Notes: generated from the sequence alone by a model not told the origin. 45,654 nucleotides of DNA from an uncultured Desulfovibrio sp. (GCF_944324935.1 NZ_CALUYG010000022.1:1-45654), one strand, 5' to 3'. Counted from the first letter of the stretch, positions 34,035 to 43,683 are shown. Numbers and translations: made by a program.

Positions 34035-34063
34035 TTGACTGCCGCCGTGGCTTGGACTAGGCT
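34035..34063 (+). promoter_or_regulatory. Candidate promoter of the lysS-lol-bamA operon
   Basis: TTGACT (34035-34040), 17-bp spacer, TAGGCT (34058-34063). It lies 42 bases before the lysS start in the 195-base divergent gap with the ACT gene. Confidence 0.5.
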
Positions 34064-34105
34064 GCTCCAGCAATTATTGACGCGTTTGCCGCGAGGAGAT
34101 GTACC

Positions 34106-35692
34106 GTGGAAGATCGGGAAAAGAATCCGCAGAAGCCCAAGGTGAAGCTGAACACCAAGTCCGCCCATGCCGCGTACTTCCTGCCCATGCTGGAAGGACT
34201 TGCCAAACGCGACGACCTCAACGAGGTGGTCAAGAATCGCGTGGTAAAGGCCTGTGACCTGCTGGATGCGGGCGTGCCCCTTTTCCCCAACGACTTCCGC
34301 AAGGAGCACGCCATCGGCGAAGTGCTCGAGCAGTGCGGCGAGCTGGAGGGCGAGGCCCTGGAGCAGGCCGGGGACGTCTTCGCCCTGGCCGGGCGCATCG
34401 TGTCGCTGCGCAGTTTCGGCAAGGTGCTTTTCTTCCACCTTATGGATCAGAGCGGGCGCATCCAGTGCTACGCCAGCCGCGACGAGCTGCCGGCGGAGAC
34501 CTTTGCCGTGGTCAAGAAGCTTGATGTGGGCGACATCGTCGGCGTTTCCGGGCACTTGTTCCGCACCAAGACCAACGAACTGACCATCGCCTGCCGCAGC
34601 CTCAAGCTCATCACCCGCTCCATGCGGCCCCTGCCGGAAAAATATCACGGTCTCAAAGATATGGAGACCCGCTACCGCCAGCGGTACGTCGATCTGACGG
34701 TCAACGAGCGGGCGCGGGACATTTTCCGCAAGCGCAGCCTCATCGTGAGCGAATTCCGTTCCTTCCTCCAGGAGAAGGGCTTCATGGAAGTGGAAACGCC
34801 CATGATGCAGCCGCTTGCCGGCGGCGCCACCGCGCGTCCCTTCATCACACACCACAATGCGCTCGATCTGCAACTCTACATGCGCATCGCGCCGGAGCTC
34901 TATCTCAAGCGCCTGCTGGTGGGCGGCTTTGAAAAGGTCTTCGAGCTCAACCGCAATTTCCGCAATGAAGGCATAGACACCCGCCATAACCCCGAATTCA
35001 CCATGTGCGAATTCTACTGGGCCTATGCCACCTTCCGCGACCTCATGGATCTCACCGAAGAGCTCTTTGCCCGGCTGGCGCAAAAAGTCTGCGGCAGCAC
35101 CGTCATCACCTATCAGGGGCAGGAGATCGACCTCACGCCCGGGCACTGGCAGCGCATGACCTTCCATGAATCGCTGGAAAAGGTGGGCGGCCACTCGCCC
35201 CAGTTCTATACCGACTACCACAAGGTCCGGGCCCATCTCACCGAACGCGGCGAAAAGGTCGCCGAGGGCGAGGAGCTGGGCAAGATGCAGGCCAAGCTTT
35301 TCGATCTGGACGTGGAGGAAAAGCTGGTACAGCCGCATTTCATCTACCATTACCCCACGGCCATCTCGCCCCTGTCGCGGCGCAATGACGAAAACCCGGA
35401 CATCACTGACCGTTTCGAACTCTTTATGACCGGCAGGGAAATGGCCAACGCCTTCTCCGAACTCAACGACCCCATGGATCAGCGCAGCCGCTTCGAGGCG
35501 CAGGTCCGCGAAAAGGAAGCCGGGGACGACGAGGCGCACTGCATGGACGAGGACTACCTCCGCGCCCTCGAGTACGGCATGCCGCCCGCCGCCGGTCAGG
35601 GCGTCGGCATCGACCGGCTGGTGATGCTGCTGACGGACTCGGCCTCCATCCGCGAGGTCATCCTTTTCCCGCTGCTGCGGCCGGAGTATTAG
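34106..35692 (+). CDS. lysS: Lysyl-tRNA synthetase, class II
   Basis: Charges tRNA-Lys. The 528-aa product has an N-terminal OB-fold anticodon-binding domain (about 85-190, LAGRIVSLRSFGKVLFFHLM) and the class II catalytic core: motif 1 near FMEVETPMMQPLAGGATARP, motif 2 FELNRNFRNEGIDTRHNPEF, motif 3 GVGIDRLVMLLTDSASIREV. The start is GTG 34106, with GGAG eight bases upstream. The stop abuts the start of the lolC/E gene directly. A long N-terminal lysine-rich extension is normal for the family. Confidence 0.97.
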   Translation: MEDREKNPQKPKVKLNTKSAHAAYFLPMLEGLAKRDDLNEVVKNRVVKACDLLDAGVPLFPNDFRKEHAIGEVLEQCGELEGEALEQAGDVFALAGRIVSLRSFGKVLFFHLMDQSGRIQCYASRDELPAETFAVVKKLDVGDIVGVSGHLFRTKTNELTIACRSLKLITRSMRPLPEKYHGLKDMETRYRQRYVDLTVNERARDIFRKRSLIVSEFRSFLQEKGFMEVETPMMQPLAGGATARPFITHHNALDLQLYMRIAPELYLKRLLVGGFEKVFELNRNFRNEGIDTRHNPEFTMCEFYWAYATFRDLMDLTEELFARLAQKVCGSTVITYQGQEIDLTPGHWQRMTFHESLEKVGGHSPQFYTDYHKVRAHLTERGEKVAEGEELGKMQAKLFDLDVEEKLVQPHFIYHYPTAISPLSRRNDENPDITDRFELFMTGREMANAFSELNDPMDQRSRFEAQVREKEAGDDEAHCMDEDYLRALEYGMPPAAGQGVGIDRLVMLLTDSASIREVILFPLLRPEY

Positions 35693-36928
35693 GTGGGCCG
35701 ATCCTCCTTCGCCTTTTTCGTGGCCCGGCGCTATCTGTTCTCGCGCCGCAAGCAGACCTTCATTTCGGTCATCTCGATCATGTCCATCCTGGGCGTGGCC
35801 CTGGGGGTCGGCGCACTGGTGGTCGTGCTGGGGGTCTACAACGGCCTGACCACCGACATGCGGGACAAGATCCTGGGGGCCAACGCCCACGGCATCATCA
35901 TGTCCTACCAGCCGGCTGCCTTCCAGCGGCTGCCTGATCTGCGGGAACGGGCGCTGACCGTGCCGCATGTCACCGGCGCGACGCCGTTCATCTATACCGA
36001 GTGCATGATCTCCGCCAACGGCAGCGTCAAGGGCATCGTACTACGCGGTGTGGATCCGGCCACGGCGCCCGAGGTGGTCACCATGCTTGGCAAGCTGCGC
36101 CAGGGCGCGGTGAGCGATCTTGTGCGCGACGGCCTGCCGGGCATCATCATCGGCGATGAACTGGCCCGGCGGCTCGGCGTGGTGCTCGGCAGCCGGGTCA
36201 ACCTGCTCACGCCCTCCGGCAAGAAGGGGGCCGTCGGCTACCAGCCGGACGTCAAGCCCTTTGTGGTGGTGGGAACCTTCAAGACCGGCATGTTCGAGTA
36301 CGACTCCTCCCTGGCCTTCATTGCGCTGGACGTGGCCCGCAGCGTGCTGGGCCTGCCCGACGGCTACCTGACCGGCATCGAGATCACGGTGGACGATCTC
36401 TTTCGCGCCGACGTCATCGCCAACGATCTGGCCGACGAACTGGGCAGCCCTTTCTATGTCCGGCACTGGATGGAGATGAACGCCAACCTCTTTGCCGCGC
36501 TCAAGCTGGAAAAGGTCGGCATGTTCATCCTGCTGGCCATGGTGGTGCTCATCGGCTCCTTTTCCATCGTTACCTCGCTGGTCATGCTGGTCATGGAAAA
36601 GACGCGCGATATCGCCATAATGATGTCCATGGGCGCCACCAGCCGCATGATCCGCAACATCTTCATGCTCCAGGGGACCATCATCGGCCTGGTCGGCACG
36701 CTGCTGGGCTACGGCATGGGGCTCACCCTGGGCTGGGCCCTGCGCAAGTACCGCTTCATCAAGCTGCCGGAAAACGTCTACACGCTCGACCATCTGCCCA
36801 TCATCATCACCGTCCCCGACGTGCTCATCGTGGGGGCCAGCGCCATGCTGCTCTGCTTCCTGGCCACTCTCTACCCGGCGCGGCAGGCCGCCCGGCTCGT
36901 TCCGGCCGACGCGCTGCGCTACGAATAA
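35693..36928 (+). CDS. Lipoprotein-releasing ABC permease LolC/E
   Basis: With LolD this releases outer-membrane lipoproteins from the inner membrane. The 411-aa protein has the LolC/E layout: a first helix (FISVISIMSILGVALGVGAL), a large periplasmic domain (about 55-270), and three C-terminal helices including VLIGSFSIVTSLVMLVMEKT, DIAIMMSMGATSRMIRNIF and LYPARQAARLVPADALRYE. The start is GTG 35693, immediately after the lysS stop. Only one permease gene is present, as in bacteria with a LolF-type homodimer or where the partner is elsewhere. Confidence 0.92.
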   Translation: MGRSSFAFFVARRYLFSRRKQTFISVISIMSILGVALGVGALVVVLGVYNGLTTDMRDKILGANAHGIIMSYQPAAFQRLPDLRERALTVPHVTGATPFIYTECMISANGSVKGIVLRGVDPATAPEVVTMLGKLRQGAVSDLVRDGLPGIIIGDELARRLGVVLGSRVNLLTPSGKKGAVGYQPDVKPFVVVGTFKTGMFEYDSSLAFIALDVARSVLGLPDGYLTGIEITVDDLFRADVIANDLADELGSPFYVRHWMEMNANLFAALKLEKVGMFILLAMVVLIGSFSIVTSLVMLVMEKTRDIAIMMSMGATSRMIRNIFMLQGTIIGLVGTLLGYGMGLTLGWALRKYRFIKLPENVYTLDHLPIIITVPDVLIVGASAMLLCFLATLYPARQAARLVPADALRYE

Positions 36929-36933
36929 CCGCC

Positions 36934-37617
36934 ATGTCCGAACTCTACCGATTCCATGATGTGAGCAAACATTTCGACGGGCCTGAAAATCTAGAGATTT
37001 TCAAGAATATCAATATGGTAATTGATGAAGGAGAATCTCTGGCCATTGTAGGGGCCTCGGGCTCGGGCAAGTCGACCCTCTTGCATCTTATGGGAGCTCT
37101 TGATACTCCCTCCTCTGGACACGTCTGCTTTGACGGTAAAGACCTGGCCAGCATGGACGCGGACGCGAAAGCCCGCTTTCGCAATACGTCGCTGGGCTTC
37201 GTCTTTCAATTCCATCATCTGCTGCCGGAATTTACGGCGGTGGAAAATGTGGCGATGCCCGCTTTCATAGCCGGGCGTCGCCATGCCGATGTGCTGCCGC
37301 TCGCTCGGGAAATGCTGGAGAGGGTCGGGCTTTCGCACCGGATGCAGAGCCCCGTCGCCACCATGTCCGGCGGCGAACGACAGCGCGTGGCCATTGCGCG
37401 CGCCATCCTCATGCGCCCACGGGTCCTGCTGGCCGACGAGCCTACGGGAAATCTGGATGAGCATACCGGAGCGCAGGTCGGCGAGCTGCTGACCACGCTG
37501 AACAAGGAACTGGGCATGACGCTCGTGGTGGTCACGCACAATACGGATCTGGCCGCTGCCATGCACCGCAGTTTGGAACTCAGAGCGGGGATATTGTATG
37601 AAAAAGTGTTTGCATAG
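36934..37617 (+). CDS. lolD: Lipoprotein-releasing ABC transporter ATPase LolD
   Basis: ATPase of the Lol exporter, 227 aa. Walker A is GASGSGKSTLLHLMG, the signature is MSGGERQRVAIARAILMRPR, Walker B VLLADEPTGNLDEHTG, and the switch His in VVVTHNTDL. The first ~60 codons (to about 37135) use AT-rich codons (AAT, ATT, GTA, TTG) unlike the GC-rich rest, a local base-composition break. It overlaps bamA by 20 bases. Confidence 0.95.
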   Translation: MSELYRFHDVSKHFDGPENLEIFKNINMVIDEGESLAIVGASGSGKSTLLHLMGALDTPSSGHVCFDGKDLASMDADAKARFRNTSLGFVFQFHHLLPEFTAVENVAMPAFIAGRRHADVLPLAREMLERVGLSHRMQSPVATMSGGERQRVAIARAILMRPRVLLADEPTGNLDEHTGAQVGELLTTLNKELGMTLVVVTHNTDLAAAMHRSLELRAGILYEKVFA

Positions 37618-40360
37618 GCTCGCCTTCCTTTTCCTTTTGCCGACGCTGCTGCTGACGTGCGCGTTCACGGCGGCCCGGGCCGCCGGACAGACGGTACTCG
37701 TCCTTCCGTTCCAGGCCAATGCCGGCCCGGAAATGCCCAATGCCTCCCGGGATGTGCCCCAGCTCATTTGTGACCAGCTGGCGCAAAACGGCCTCACCCC
37801 CATCCCCATGGACAAAGCCCGCGGCCTGCTGGCCCGGGGCGGCAACGGCAGCATAGACCTTGCCGAAGCCAGACGCCTGGGCCGCATGGCCGGCGCCGAT
37901 CTGGTGGTATACGGCAATTTCAATCAGCTTGGCTCAGGATTCAGCATGGATACCCGCCTTGTCCCCGTGAAGGAGGGGCAGGCTGTCCCGGCCCGCTTCG
38001 AGCGGGATTCCCTCCTTGCGCTCGCCGAATGCGCCAGCGATCTGGCCGGGCGGGCCGCCAGTGTCATGGGCGCCGGTGAGGCGTCCGCGCCGGCCGCCAC
38101 CCCCCTTGCCGCACCGGCCGCTGGCAGGACGCCGAGCTTCGTGCCCATGCAGGGCTCGGCCAAGGGGCTTGCCGATGTGCAGGTACGCGGGCTCCAGGTC
38201 ATGGATCCGGACGTGGTGCTGACCCGGCTGACCATCCGCCGCGGCGACAGTCCGGATGCCGACGCCATCAACGAGGAAGTCAAGCGCATCTGGGAAATGG
38301 GCTACTTCAACGACGTACAGGCGACGCTGGAAGGCAATGTGCTCGTCTTCACGGTCAGCGAGAAGCCCCGCATCGAAAACATCATCGTCGAAGGTTCCGA
38401 TGCCGTGGACGCCGACGACGTTTTGGCGGCAATGGGGACCCGCAGCGGCAATGTGCTCAATGAGCAGCTCATTTCCGACGACCTCCAGAAGATCAACGAA
38501 CTCTACCGCAAGGAAGGCTACTACCTGGCCAAGGCCTCCTACCGGCTGGACTCCCGGCAGGGCGGCAAGGGCGCCGTCCTCGTCATCACCGTTGACGAGG
38601 GCAACAAGCTCTACATCAAGGAAGTCAAGATCGACGGCATCAAGGAGCTGGATCGCAGCGGCCTCGACAAGTACCTTGCCCTGCGCCCGCGCACCATCCT
38701 CTCCTGGTTCACCGGCACCGGCGTGCTCAAGGACGAATACATCGAGCGCGACACCAACGCCATCGCCGCCTATGGTCTGAGCCAGGGCTTTGTGGACATC
38801 CAGGTGGCCGCGCCCGACATCCAGTACAAGGATGACGGCATTTACATCACCTTCCTCGTCAACGAGGGGCCGCGCTACAAGGTGCGCGACGTCAAGTTCG
38901 GCGGGGATGTCATCGATACCGAAGAAGCCATGCTCGCTCAGGTGGAGATGGACAACTGGCGCGACGAGAACGATTATTTCTCCGTGACCGTCATGCAGGA
39001 GGACACCAAGCGCCTGACCAACTACTATGCTGATCAGGGCTATGCCTTTGCCGAAGTGGACACCCGCATCCTCAAGGTGGACGGCGATGCTCCCCTCGTG
39101 GATGTGGGCTATCAGATCAGCAAGAAGCAGAAGGTCTTCATCCGGCGGCTCATCGTCGAGGGCAACGTCAAGACGCGCGACAACGTCATCCTCCGCGAAA
39201 TGCGCCTGGGCGACGGCGACATGTACGACGGGGCCAAGCTGCGGCGCTCCACCGAACGTCTCAACCGCCTGCGCTACTTCTCCGCCGTGGACACGGAACT
39301 CGTGCCCACCGGCAAGGATGATGAAGTCGACCTCAAGGTCAAGGTCAACGAGACCAATACCGGCGCGCTCATGGGCGGCATCGGCTATTCGACCTATTAT
39401 GATGTGGGCGTTTCCGCCTCCATCATGGAGCGCAACCTCTTCGGCCGCGGCTACTGGCTGCAACTGCAGGGCTTTTTCTCCTGGCGGCGCACCTCCGGCA
39501 TTCTCTCCTTCACCAATCCCCGCGTCTACGACACGGACCTCAGCATCGGCAACGACCTGTACTACGTCCGTGACTACTGGGACGACTTCACCAAGGAAAC
39601 GCTGGGCGACACCATCAACTTCTCCTACCCGCTGGGCGAATACACCTCCGTGGGCGTAGGCTACCGGCTGGAACGCTACTACCTGTCGGATGTGGGCGAC
39701 GATGCCTCACCCTACATCACCGACTACACGGGCTATAACTGGACCAGCGCCATCAATGCCCGCATCCTGCGCGACACCACCGACGCCCGCGACAGGCCCA
39801 CCAAGGGGACCATCGCCCGCCTCTGGGCCGAATACGGCGGCGGCGGTCTCGGCGGTACGGACAACTTCATCAAGGCCGTGGCCGACTGGCAGGGCTTCTG
39901 GTCGTTCAATCCCGAGAACACCATCCACCTGCGGGCCCGTGTCGGCGGCGTCTTCCAGAATACGGACAGTCGCGTCCCCGTCTTTGAACGCTTCTGGGTC
40001 GGCGGCATGGAGACCATCCGCGGCTACTCCTACTCCGACCTTTCGCCCCGCGACTACAAGTACGGCGGCGACCAGATCGGCGGCGACCGCATGGGCGTGG
40101 TGAACCTCGAATACGTCTGGACTTTCCAGAAGGATATGGGGCTTGCGCTCGTGCCCTTTGTGGACGCCGGCTTCAATATCGACTCCAAGACGCAGTCCGA
40201 CGAGCTGTACGACAAGATCGTCTACTCCGCCGGTCTGGAGCTGCGCTGGCGCTCGCCTATGGGCGATCTGCGCATCGCCTACGGCATCCCGCTCAGCAAG
40301 GACTACGACAATGAGCGCGAACCCGGGCGACTGGAGTTCAGTATGGGGCAGTTCTTCTGA
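37598..40360 (+). CDS. bamA: Outer-membrane assembly factor BamA with extra N-terminal domain
   Basis: BamA inserts beta-barrel proteins into the outer membrane. The 920-aa product has a signal peptide (about 1-28), an N-terminal domain (about 31-155, QTVLVLPFQANAG ... ADLVVYGNFNQLG) of TolB-N/CsgG-like appearance that E. coli BamA lacks, an alanine-rich linker (to about 185), five POTRA-type repeats (about 185-590) and the barrel, ending in a typical signal LEFSMGQFF with final Phe. POTRA features such as GDMYDGAKLRRSTERLNRLR and the barrel VRGF-like motif appear as IRGYSYSDL. It starts inside lolD. Confidence 0.95.
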   Translation: MKKCLHRLAFLFLLPTLLLTCAFTAARAAGQTVLVLPFQANAGPEMPNASRDVPQLICDQLAQNGLTPIPMDKARGLLARGGNGSIDLAEARRLGRMAGADLVVYGNFNQLGSGFSMDTRLVPVKEGQAVPARFERDSLLALAECASDLAGRAASVMGAGEASAPAATPLAAPAAGRTPSFVPMQGSAKGLADVQVRGLQVMDPDVVLTRLTIRRGDSPDADAINEEVKRIWEMGYFNDVQATLEGNVLVFTVSEKPRIENIIVEGSDAVDADDVLAAMGTRSGNVLNEQLISDDLQKINELYRKEGYYLAKASYRLDSRQGGKGAVLVITVDEGNKLYIKEVKIDGIKELDRSGLDKYLALRPRTILSWFTGTGVLKDEYIERDTNAIAAYGLSQGFVDIQVAAPDIQYKDDGIYITFLVNEGPRYKVRDVKFGGDVIDTEEAMLAQVEMDNWRDENDYFSVTVMQEDTKRLTNYYADQGYAFAEVDTRILKVDGDAPLVDVGYQISKKQKVFIRRLIVEGNVKTRDNVILREMRLGDGDMYDGAKLRRSTERLNRLRYFSAVDTELVPTGKDDEVDLKVKVNETNTGALMGGIGYSTYYDVGVSASIMERNLFGRGYWLQLQGFFSWRRTSGILSFTNPRVYDTDLSIGNDLYYVRDYWDDFTKETLGDTINFSYPLGEYTSVGVGYRLERYYLSDVGDDASPYITDYTGYNWTSAINARILRDTTDARDRPTKGTIARLWAEYGGGGLGGTDNFIKAVADWQGFWSFNPENTIHLRARVGGVFQNTDSRVPVFERFWVGGMETIRGYSYSDLSPRDYKYGGDQIGGDRMGVVNLEYVWTFQKDMGLALVPFVDAGFNIDSKTQSDELYDKIVYSAGLELRWRSPMGDLRIAYGIPLSKDYDNEREPGRLEFSMGQFF

Positions 40361-40703
40361 TCTGTTCCCACAGGCTATCTTCAAGGCGTCCTCTTCGGAG
40401 GGCGCCTTTTTTATTTCTTTATTTCTTCTGCACAAGAGAAGCGAACGACTGCGAAAAACGATATAAAAAAGATAAAACATCATTGTGTATATTCCATGAT
40501 GCAGAAGCATGCTTTTTATCATTACCGCGTATACTTTTTTTAGAGCATTTCTAAAAAAATAATCCTTGCCAAAAAATTTCCCAACGACTACGTATAGAAT
40601 ACGAAAGAAATACGAGCATACTCCTGATCCTTGCCTCCCCCCTGCAACCGCATGCAAGGCATCCGTGGAGAGACAACGCCGGTTTCGTCCGGCCGCGCGG
40701 GAA
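40361..40703. other. AT-rich intergenic region between bamA and the amidase gene
   Basis: After the terminator at 40383-40412 the DNA is strikingly AT-rich from about 40425 to 40620 (runs such as GATATAAAAAAGATAAAACA and TATACTTTTTTTAG) in an otherwise GC-rich region. It holds likely -10 elements (TATACT at about 40528-40533, TATAGAAT at about 40593-40600) but no well-spaced -35 was found. It probably contains the amidase promoter with UP-element-like A/T tracts, or reflects imported DNA. No gene seen. Confidence 0.5.
40383..40412 (+). terminator. Terminator after bamA
   Basis: AAGGCG-TCCTC pairs with GAGGG-CGCCTT around TTCG, followed by a T-rich run. It closes the lysS-bamA operon. Confidence 0.8.
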
Positions 40704-43007
40704 ATGAGAATGGCAAAGCGAATCAAGACTTCCGAAAAGGTGGGAACCGGGACGAGCGCCCTGCGCCGTCTTGCGCCGCCTCTGGCCTTCATGCTGGCTC
40801 TTTTCGCTCTGGTCGTGCTCTGCTATGATGCCGGATACTCGGCGCTCCCGCCCACGGAAAAGCGCTATGCGGACGCCAAGGCCGGCGTCGAACGTCTGAA
40901 ACTGGACGAAAAGCGCTCCATGCAGCGGGAACCCTGGGAAAAGCTGGCACAGGAATTTGGCGACATCTACCGCAGCGATGCGGACTGGCCCAACCGGGCC
41001 GCCGCGCTCTTCAGGGCCGGTGAGAGTCTTGAGCAGCTGGCGCGGCGCTCCTTCACCCGCAAGGATGCCCAGCGCGCCGTGGACTGCTACGAAGAGCTCG
41101 CGCTCAAGCACGCCGACAGCCGCCTTGCCGACGACGCCCTGTTTCGCGCAGCCCTGCTGACGGCTTCCTACCTCAAGGACGACAAGGCGGCGCTGAACCT
41201 GCTGGACCGACTTGAACGGCAGTACCCTCGCGGCGACATGCGCCCCCAGGCTCGGGAACTGCGCCGCAACCTGGCGGCCAGCCTCGCCGAAACGGGGCCG
41301 GCGGCGCAAGCGGCCCCGGCAGCCGCGGAACAGCCCGTCCCCGAAGCCGACATCCCCGACGTCAGTCCGGCCCGGCGTCCGCAGGCCGTCTACCAGCAGG
41401 CCAAGGCGGATATGGACGCCCTGCGCAAGGACAAGAAGCGCGCCTGCTGGCGCGAACCGTGGGAAAAGCTCGAAAAGCGCTTCCTGTCGGTGCATGCCGC
41501 CAAGCCTTCGCCGGCCATTGCCGCGGGTGCGCTCTATCGCGCGGCCGCCTGCCGCGAAGCGCTGGCCCGCTGCTCCCACCTTGACAGGGAGTTTCGTCAG
41601 GCCGTCGCCCTCTACGTCGCCGTGCGCGAACGCTATCCCAACAGCGCGCTGGCCGATGACGCGCTGTATCAGGCGGCACTGCTGTCCGCCAGAGAGCTGG
41701 ACGACGACGGGGCCGCGCGGGATCTCCTTGCCGCCCAGCTCAAGGACTATCCCCGGGGCGACATGGCCGCGAAGGGGCGCGAACTGCGGGCGGAACTTGC
41801 GGGCGGCCCCTCTCGGGGAAAGTCCGTGCAGGCGGCGCGCCCGGTGACGCCGGAGTTGCAGATGCTTTCCTGGGACTCGACGGGCAAGGACAGCGTCGAG
41901 GTGGTGCTGGAGCTGAACGCTTCCACGACATATGATACCCGCCTGGTCCGCGGCAGCAAGACCCGCCCCGCGCGCCTTGTGCTCCGCCTCAAGGATACCG
42001 CCATTGCCGAGGATGTGCGTAAGGGCGTCAAGGTCAACGGCAGCCTGCTCCAGAACATCGCGGTGAAGAAGCTGAAGGAAGACGCTCAGGTGGAGCTCTC
42101 CTTCCGCGAGGTCGCCCGCTTCGATACGGACTCGGAAGAGAATCCCAGCCGCATCGTCGTTCGCGTCACCGCCGGCAAGAACCGGCTCCCCCGCGCGGAA
42201 AAGGGAGACGTGGACGTGGCCGAGGCGACACGACCGAATCGGCGCATCAGCACCCGGCAAGTGGCCGACATGGCCAGCCAGCTCGGCCTGAGCGTACAGC
42301 GCGTCTTCATCGACGCCGGCCACGGCGGGCGGGATCCGGGGACCAGCCACAACAAGGTGGTGGAACGCATCATCACCCTTGACATTGCCCTGCGCCTCGG
42401 CCGCCTGCTGGAAGCCAACGGCCTGGACGTGGTCTACAGCCGCAAGGACGACCGGGCCGTGGGCCTCAGCCAGCGGACGGCGACGGCCAACCGCAGGGAA
42501 TGCGACCTTTTCGTCTCCATCCATGTCAATGCCAACGAGGACCGCAGCGTGCATGGGCTGGAGACCTACTACCTCGATTTCGCCAGCAACCAGCACGCCG
42601 CCCGGGTGGCGGCGCTGGAAAACGCCCGCAGCGAGCGCCGTCTCGGCAACATGCAGAGCATGCTTGCCGATCTCATGCTGTCAGCTCGCGTGGACGAATC
42701 ACGCCGTCTGGCGTCGGACATCCAGCGCCTGTCTCTCTTCCGCCTCAAGCGCCGGGGCTACACTGTCCGCAACAACGGCACCAAGTCCGCGCCGTTCCAT
42801 GTACTGCTTGGCGCCAACATGCCTGCCGTTCTCGTGGAAGTGGGCTACTGCACGCATGGGCAGGAGGCGAAACGCCTGCTGGATGCCAAGTACCGGCATG
42901 CGCTGGCCGAAGGGCTGGCCGAAGGCATCCTTGCCTACCGGGACAGGCTTTCCAAGCGCCGCACCGCACAGAATTCATTGACGGGCGATACGTCTGGTGC
43001 TATGTGA
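40704..43007 (+). CDS. N-acetylmuramoyl-L-alanine amidase with duplicated TPR-like modules and AMIN domain
   Basis: A 767-aa peptidoglycan hydrolase that cuts the stem peptide from muramic acid during cell separation. It has an N-terminal membrane helix (about 24-41), two related helical repeats (about 55-195 and 229-372; both hold YxxAKxxxxxL...REPWEKL), an AMIN domain for envelope targeting (about 383-500) and a C-terminal Amidase_3 domain (about 530-755). Zinc ligands are visible as His in DAGHGGRDPG, Glu in KVVERIITLD and His in FVSIHVNANED, with the catalytic Glu in AVLVEVGYCTH. The start is 40704 or 40710. The gene stands alone between bamA and skp. Confidence 0.9.
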   Translation: MRMAKRIKTSEKVGTGTSALRRLAPPLAFMLALFALVVLCYDAGYSALPPTEKRYADAKAGVERLKLDEKRSMQREPWEKLAQEFGDIYRSDADWPNRAAALFRAGESLEQLARRSFTRKDAQRAVDCYEELALKHADSRLADDALFRAALLTASYLKDDKAALNLLDRLERQYPRGDMRPQARELRRNLAASLAETGPAAQAAPAAAEQPVPEADIPDVSPARRPQAVYQQAKADMDALRKDKKRACWREPWEKLEKRFLSVHAAKPSPAIAAGALYRAAACREALARCSHLDREFRQAVALYVAVRERYPNSALADDALYQAALLSARELDDDGAARDLLAAQLKDYPRGDMAAKGRELRAELAGGPSRGKSVQAARPVTPELQMLSWDSTGKDSVEVVLELNASTTYDTRLVRGSKTRPARLVLRLKDTAIAEDVRKGVKVNGSLLQNIAVKKLKEDAQVELSFREVARFDTDSEENPSRIVVRVTAGKNRLPRAEKGDVDVAEATRPNRRISTRQVADMASQLGLSVQRVFIDAGHGGRDPGTSHNKVVERIITLDIALRLGRLLEANGLDVVYSRKDDRAVGLSQRTATANRRECDLFVSIHVNANEDRSVHGLETYYLDFASNQHAARVAALENARSERRLGNMQSMLADLMLSARVDESRRLASDIQRLSLFRLKRRGYTVRNNGTKSAPFHVLLGANMPAVLVEVGYCTHGQEAKRLLDAKYRHALAEGLAEGILAYRDRLSKRRTAQNSLTGDTSGAM

Positions 43008-43125
43008 TAGGCGCGCCGAACGCGGCCGCTCAGGCGGCGGTTACGGCCAGCGCACAGCGCCCGAAGGCGATGCTGCCGCGGATACCTGACCCATAATGTC
43101 CGACTACCGAAATGGAGTATTTCCC

Positions 43126-43659
43126 ATGCGTAAAGTTCTGCTTCTGACCCTTGCCCTGAGCCTGATGCTGGCTGGCGCCGCCTTTGCCGCCGACGCGGCT
43201 GCGCCGCTGACTCCCAAGATCGGCGTCGTGGATATGCAGGCCGTCGCCACCCAGAGCGAGCCCGCCAAGGCTGCCAAGGAAAAGATGGAAAAGCAGTTCG
43301 GCAAGGAACGCGAATCCCTCGAAAAGCAGGGCGAGGCGCTCAAGAAGAAGGCCGAAGACCTCAAGGGGCCCAAGGCCAGCGAAGAAAAGAAGCTGGCGTT
43401 CATCAAGTCCAAGCAGGAACTTGATCAGAAGACCCGTAATTTCATGCGCAAGGTGGAGCAGGAAGAAGTCAAGCTGCGCCAGGATATGGTGACCATGGTG
43501 TTCAATGCCACCTATGAAGTGGCCAAGCGCAAGGGCTTCACCTTTGTGGTGGACATCACCGCCGGCGGCGTCCTCTATGCCGATCAGAGCATGGATCTGA
43601 CCCCCGACGTGCTGGCTGAAGTCAACAAGATCTTCAAGGAAAAGGGCGACAAGAAGTAA
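43126..43659 (+). CDS. skp: Periplasmic chaperone Skp/OmpH
   Basis: Skp holds unfolded outer-membrane proteins on their way to BamA. The 177-aa product has a signal peptide (MRKVLLLTLALSLMLAGAAF-A, cleaved before ADAA), an IGVVDMQAVATQSEPAKAAK start, and a long lysine/glutamate-rich coiled coil (about 50-135) before a final beta segment. The start at 43126 has GGAG about eight bases upstream. Two earlier in-frame ATG positions are less likely. Located near bamA as in many Gram-negatives, but with the amidase gene between. Confidence 0.93.
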   Translation: MRKVLLLTLALSLMLAGAAFAADAAAPLTPKIGVVDMQAVATQSEPAKAAKEKMEKQFGKERESLEKQGEALKKKAEDLKGPKASEEKKLAFIKSKQELDQKTRNFMRKVEQEEVKLRQDMVTMVFNATYEVAKRKGFTFVVDITAGGVLYADQSMDLTPDVLAEVNKIFKEKGDKK

Positions 43660-43683
43660 GCCCCACCGCCAGAAAGCAAGATG

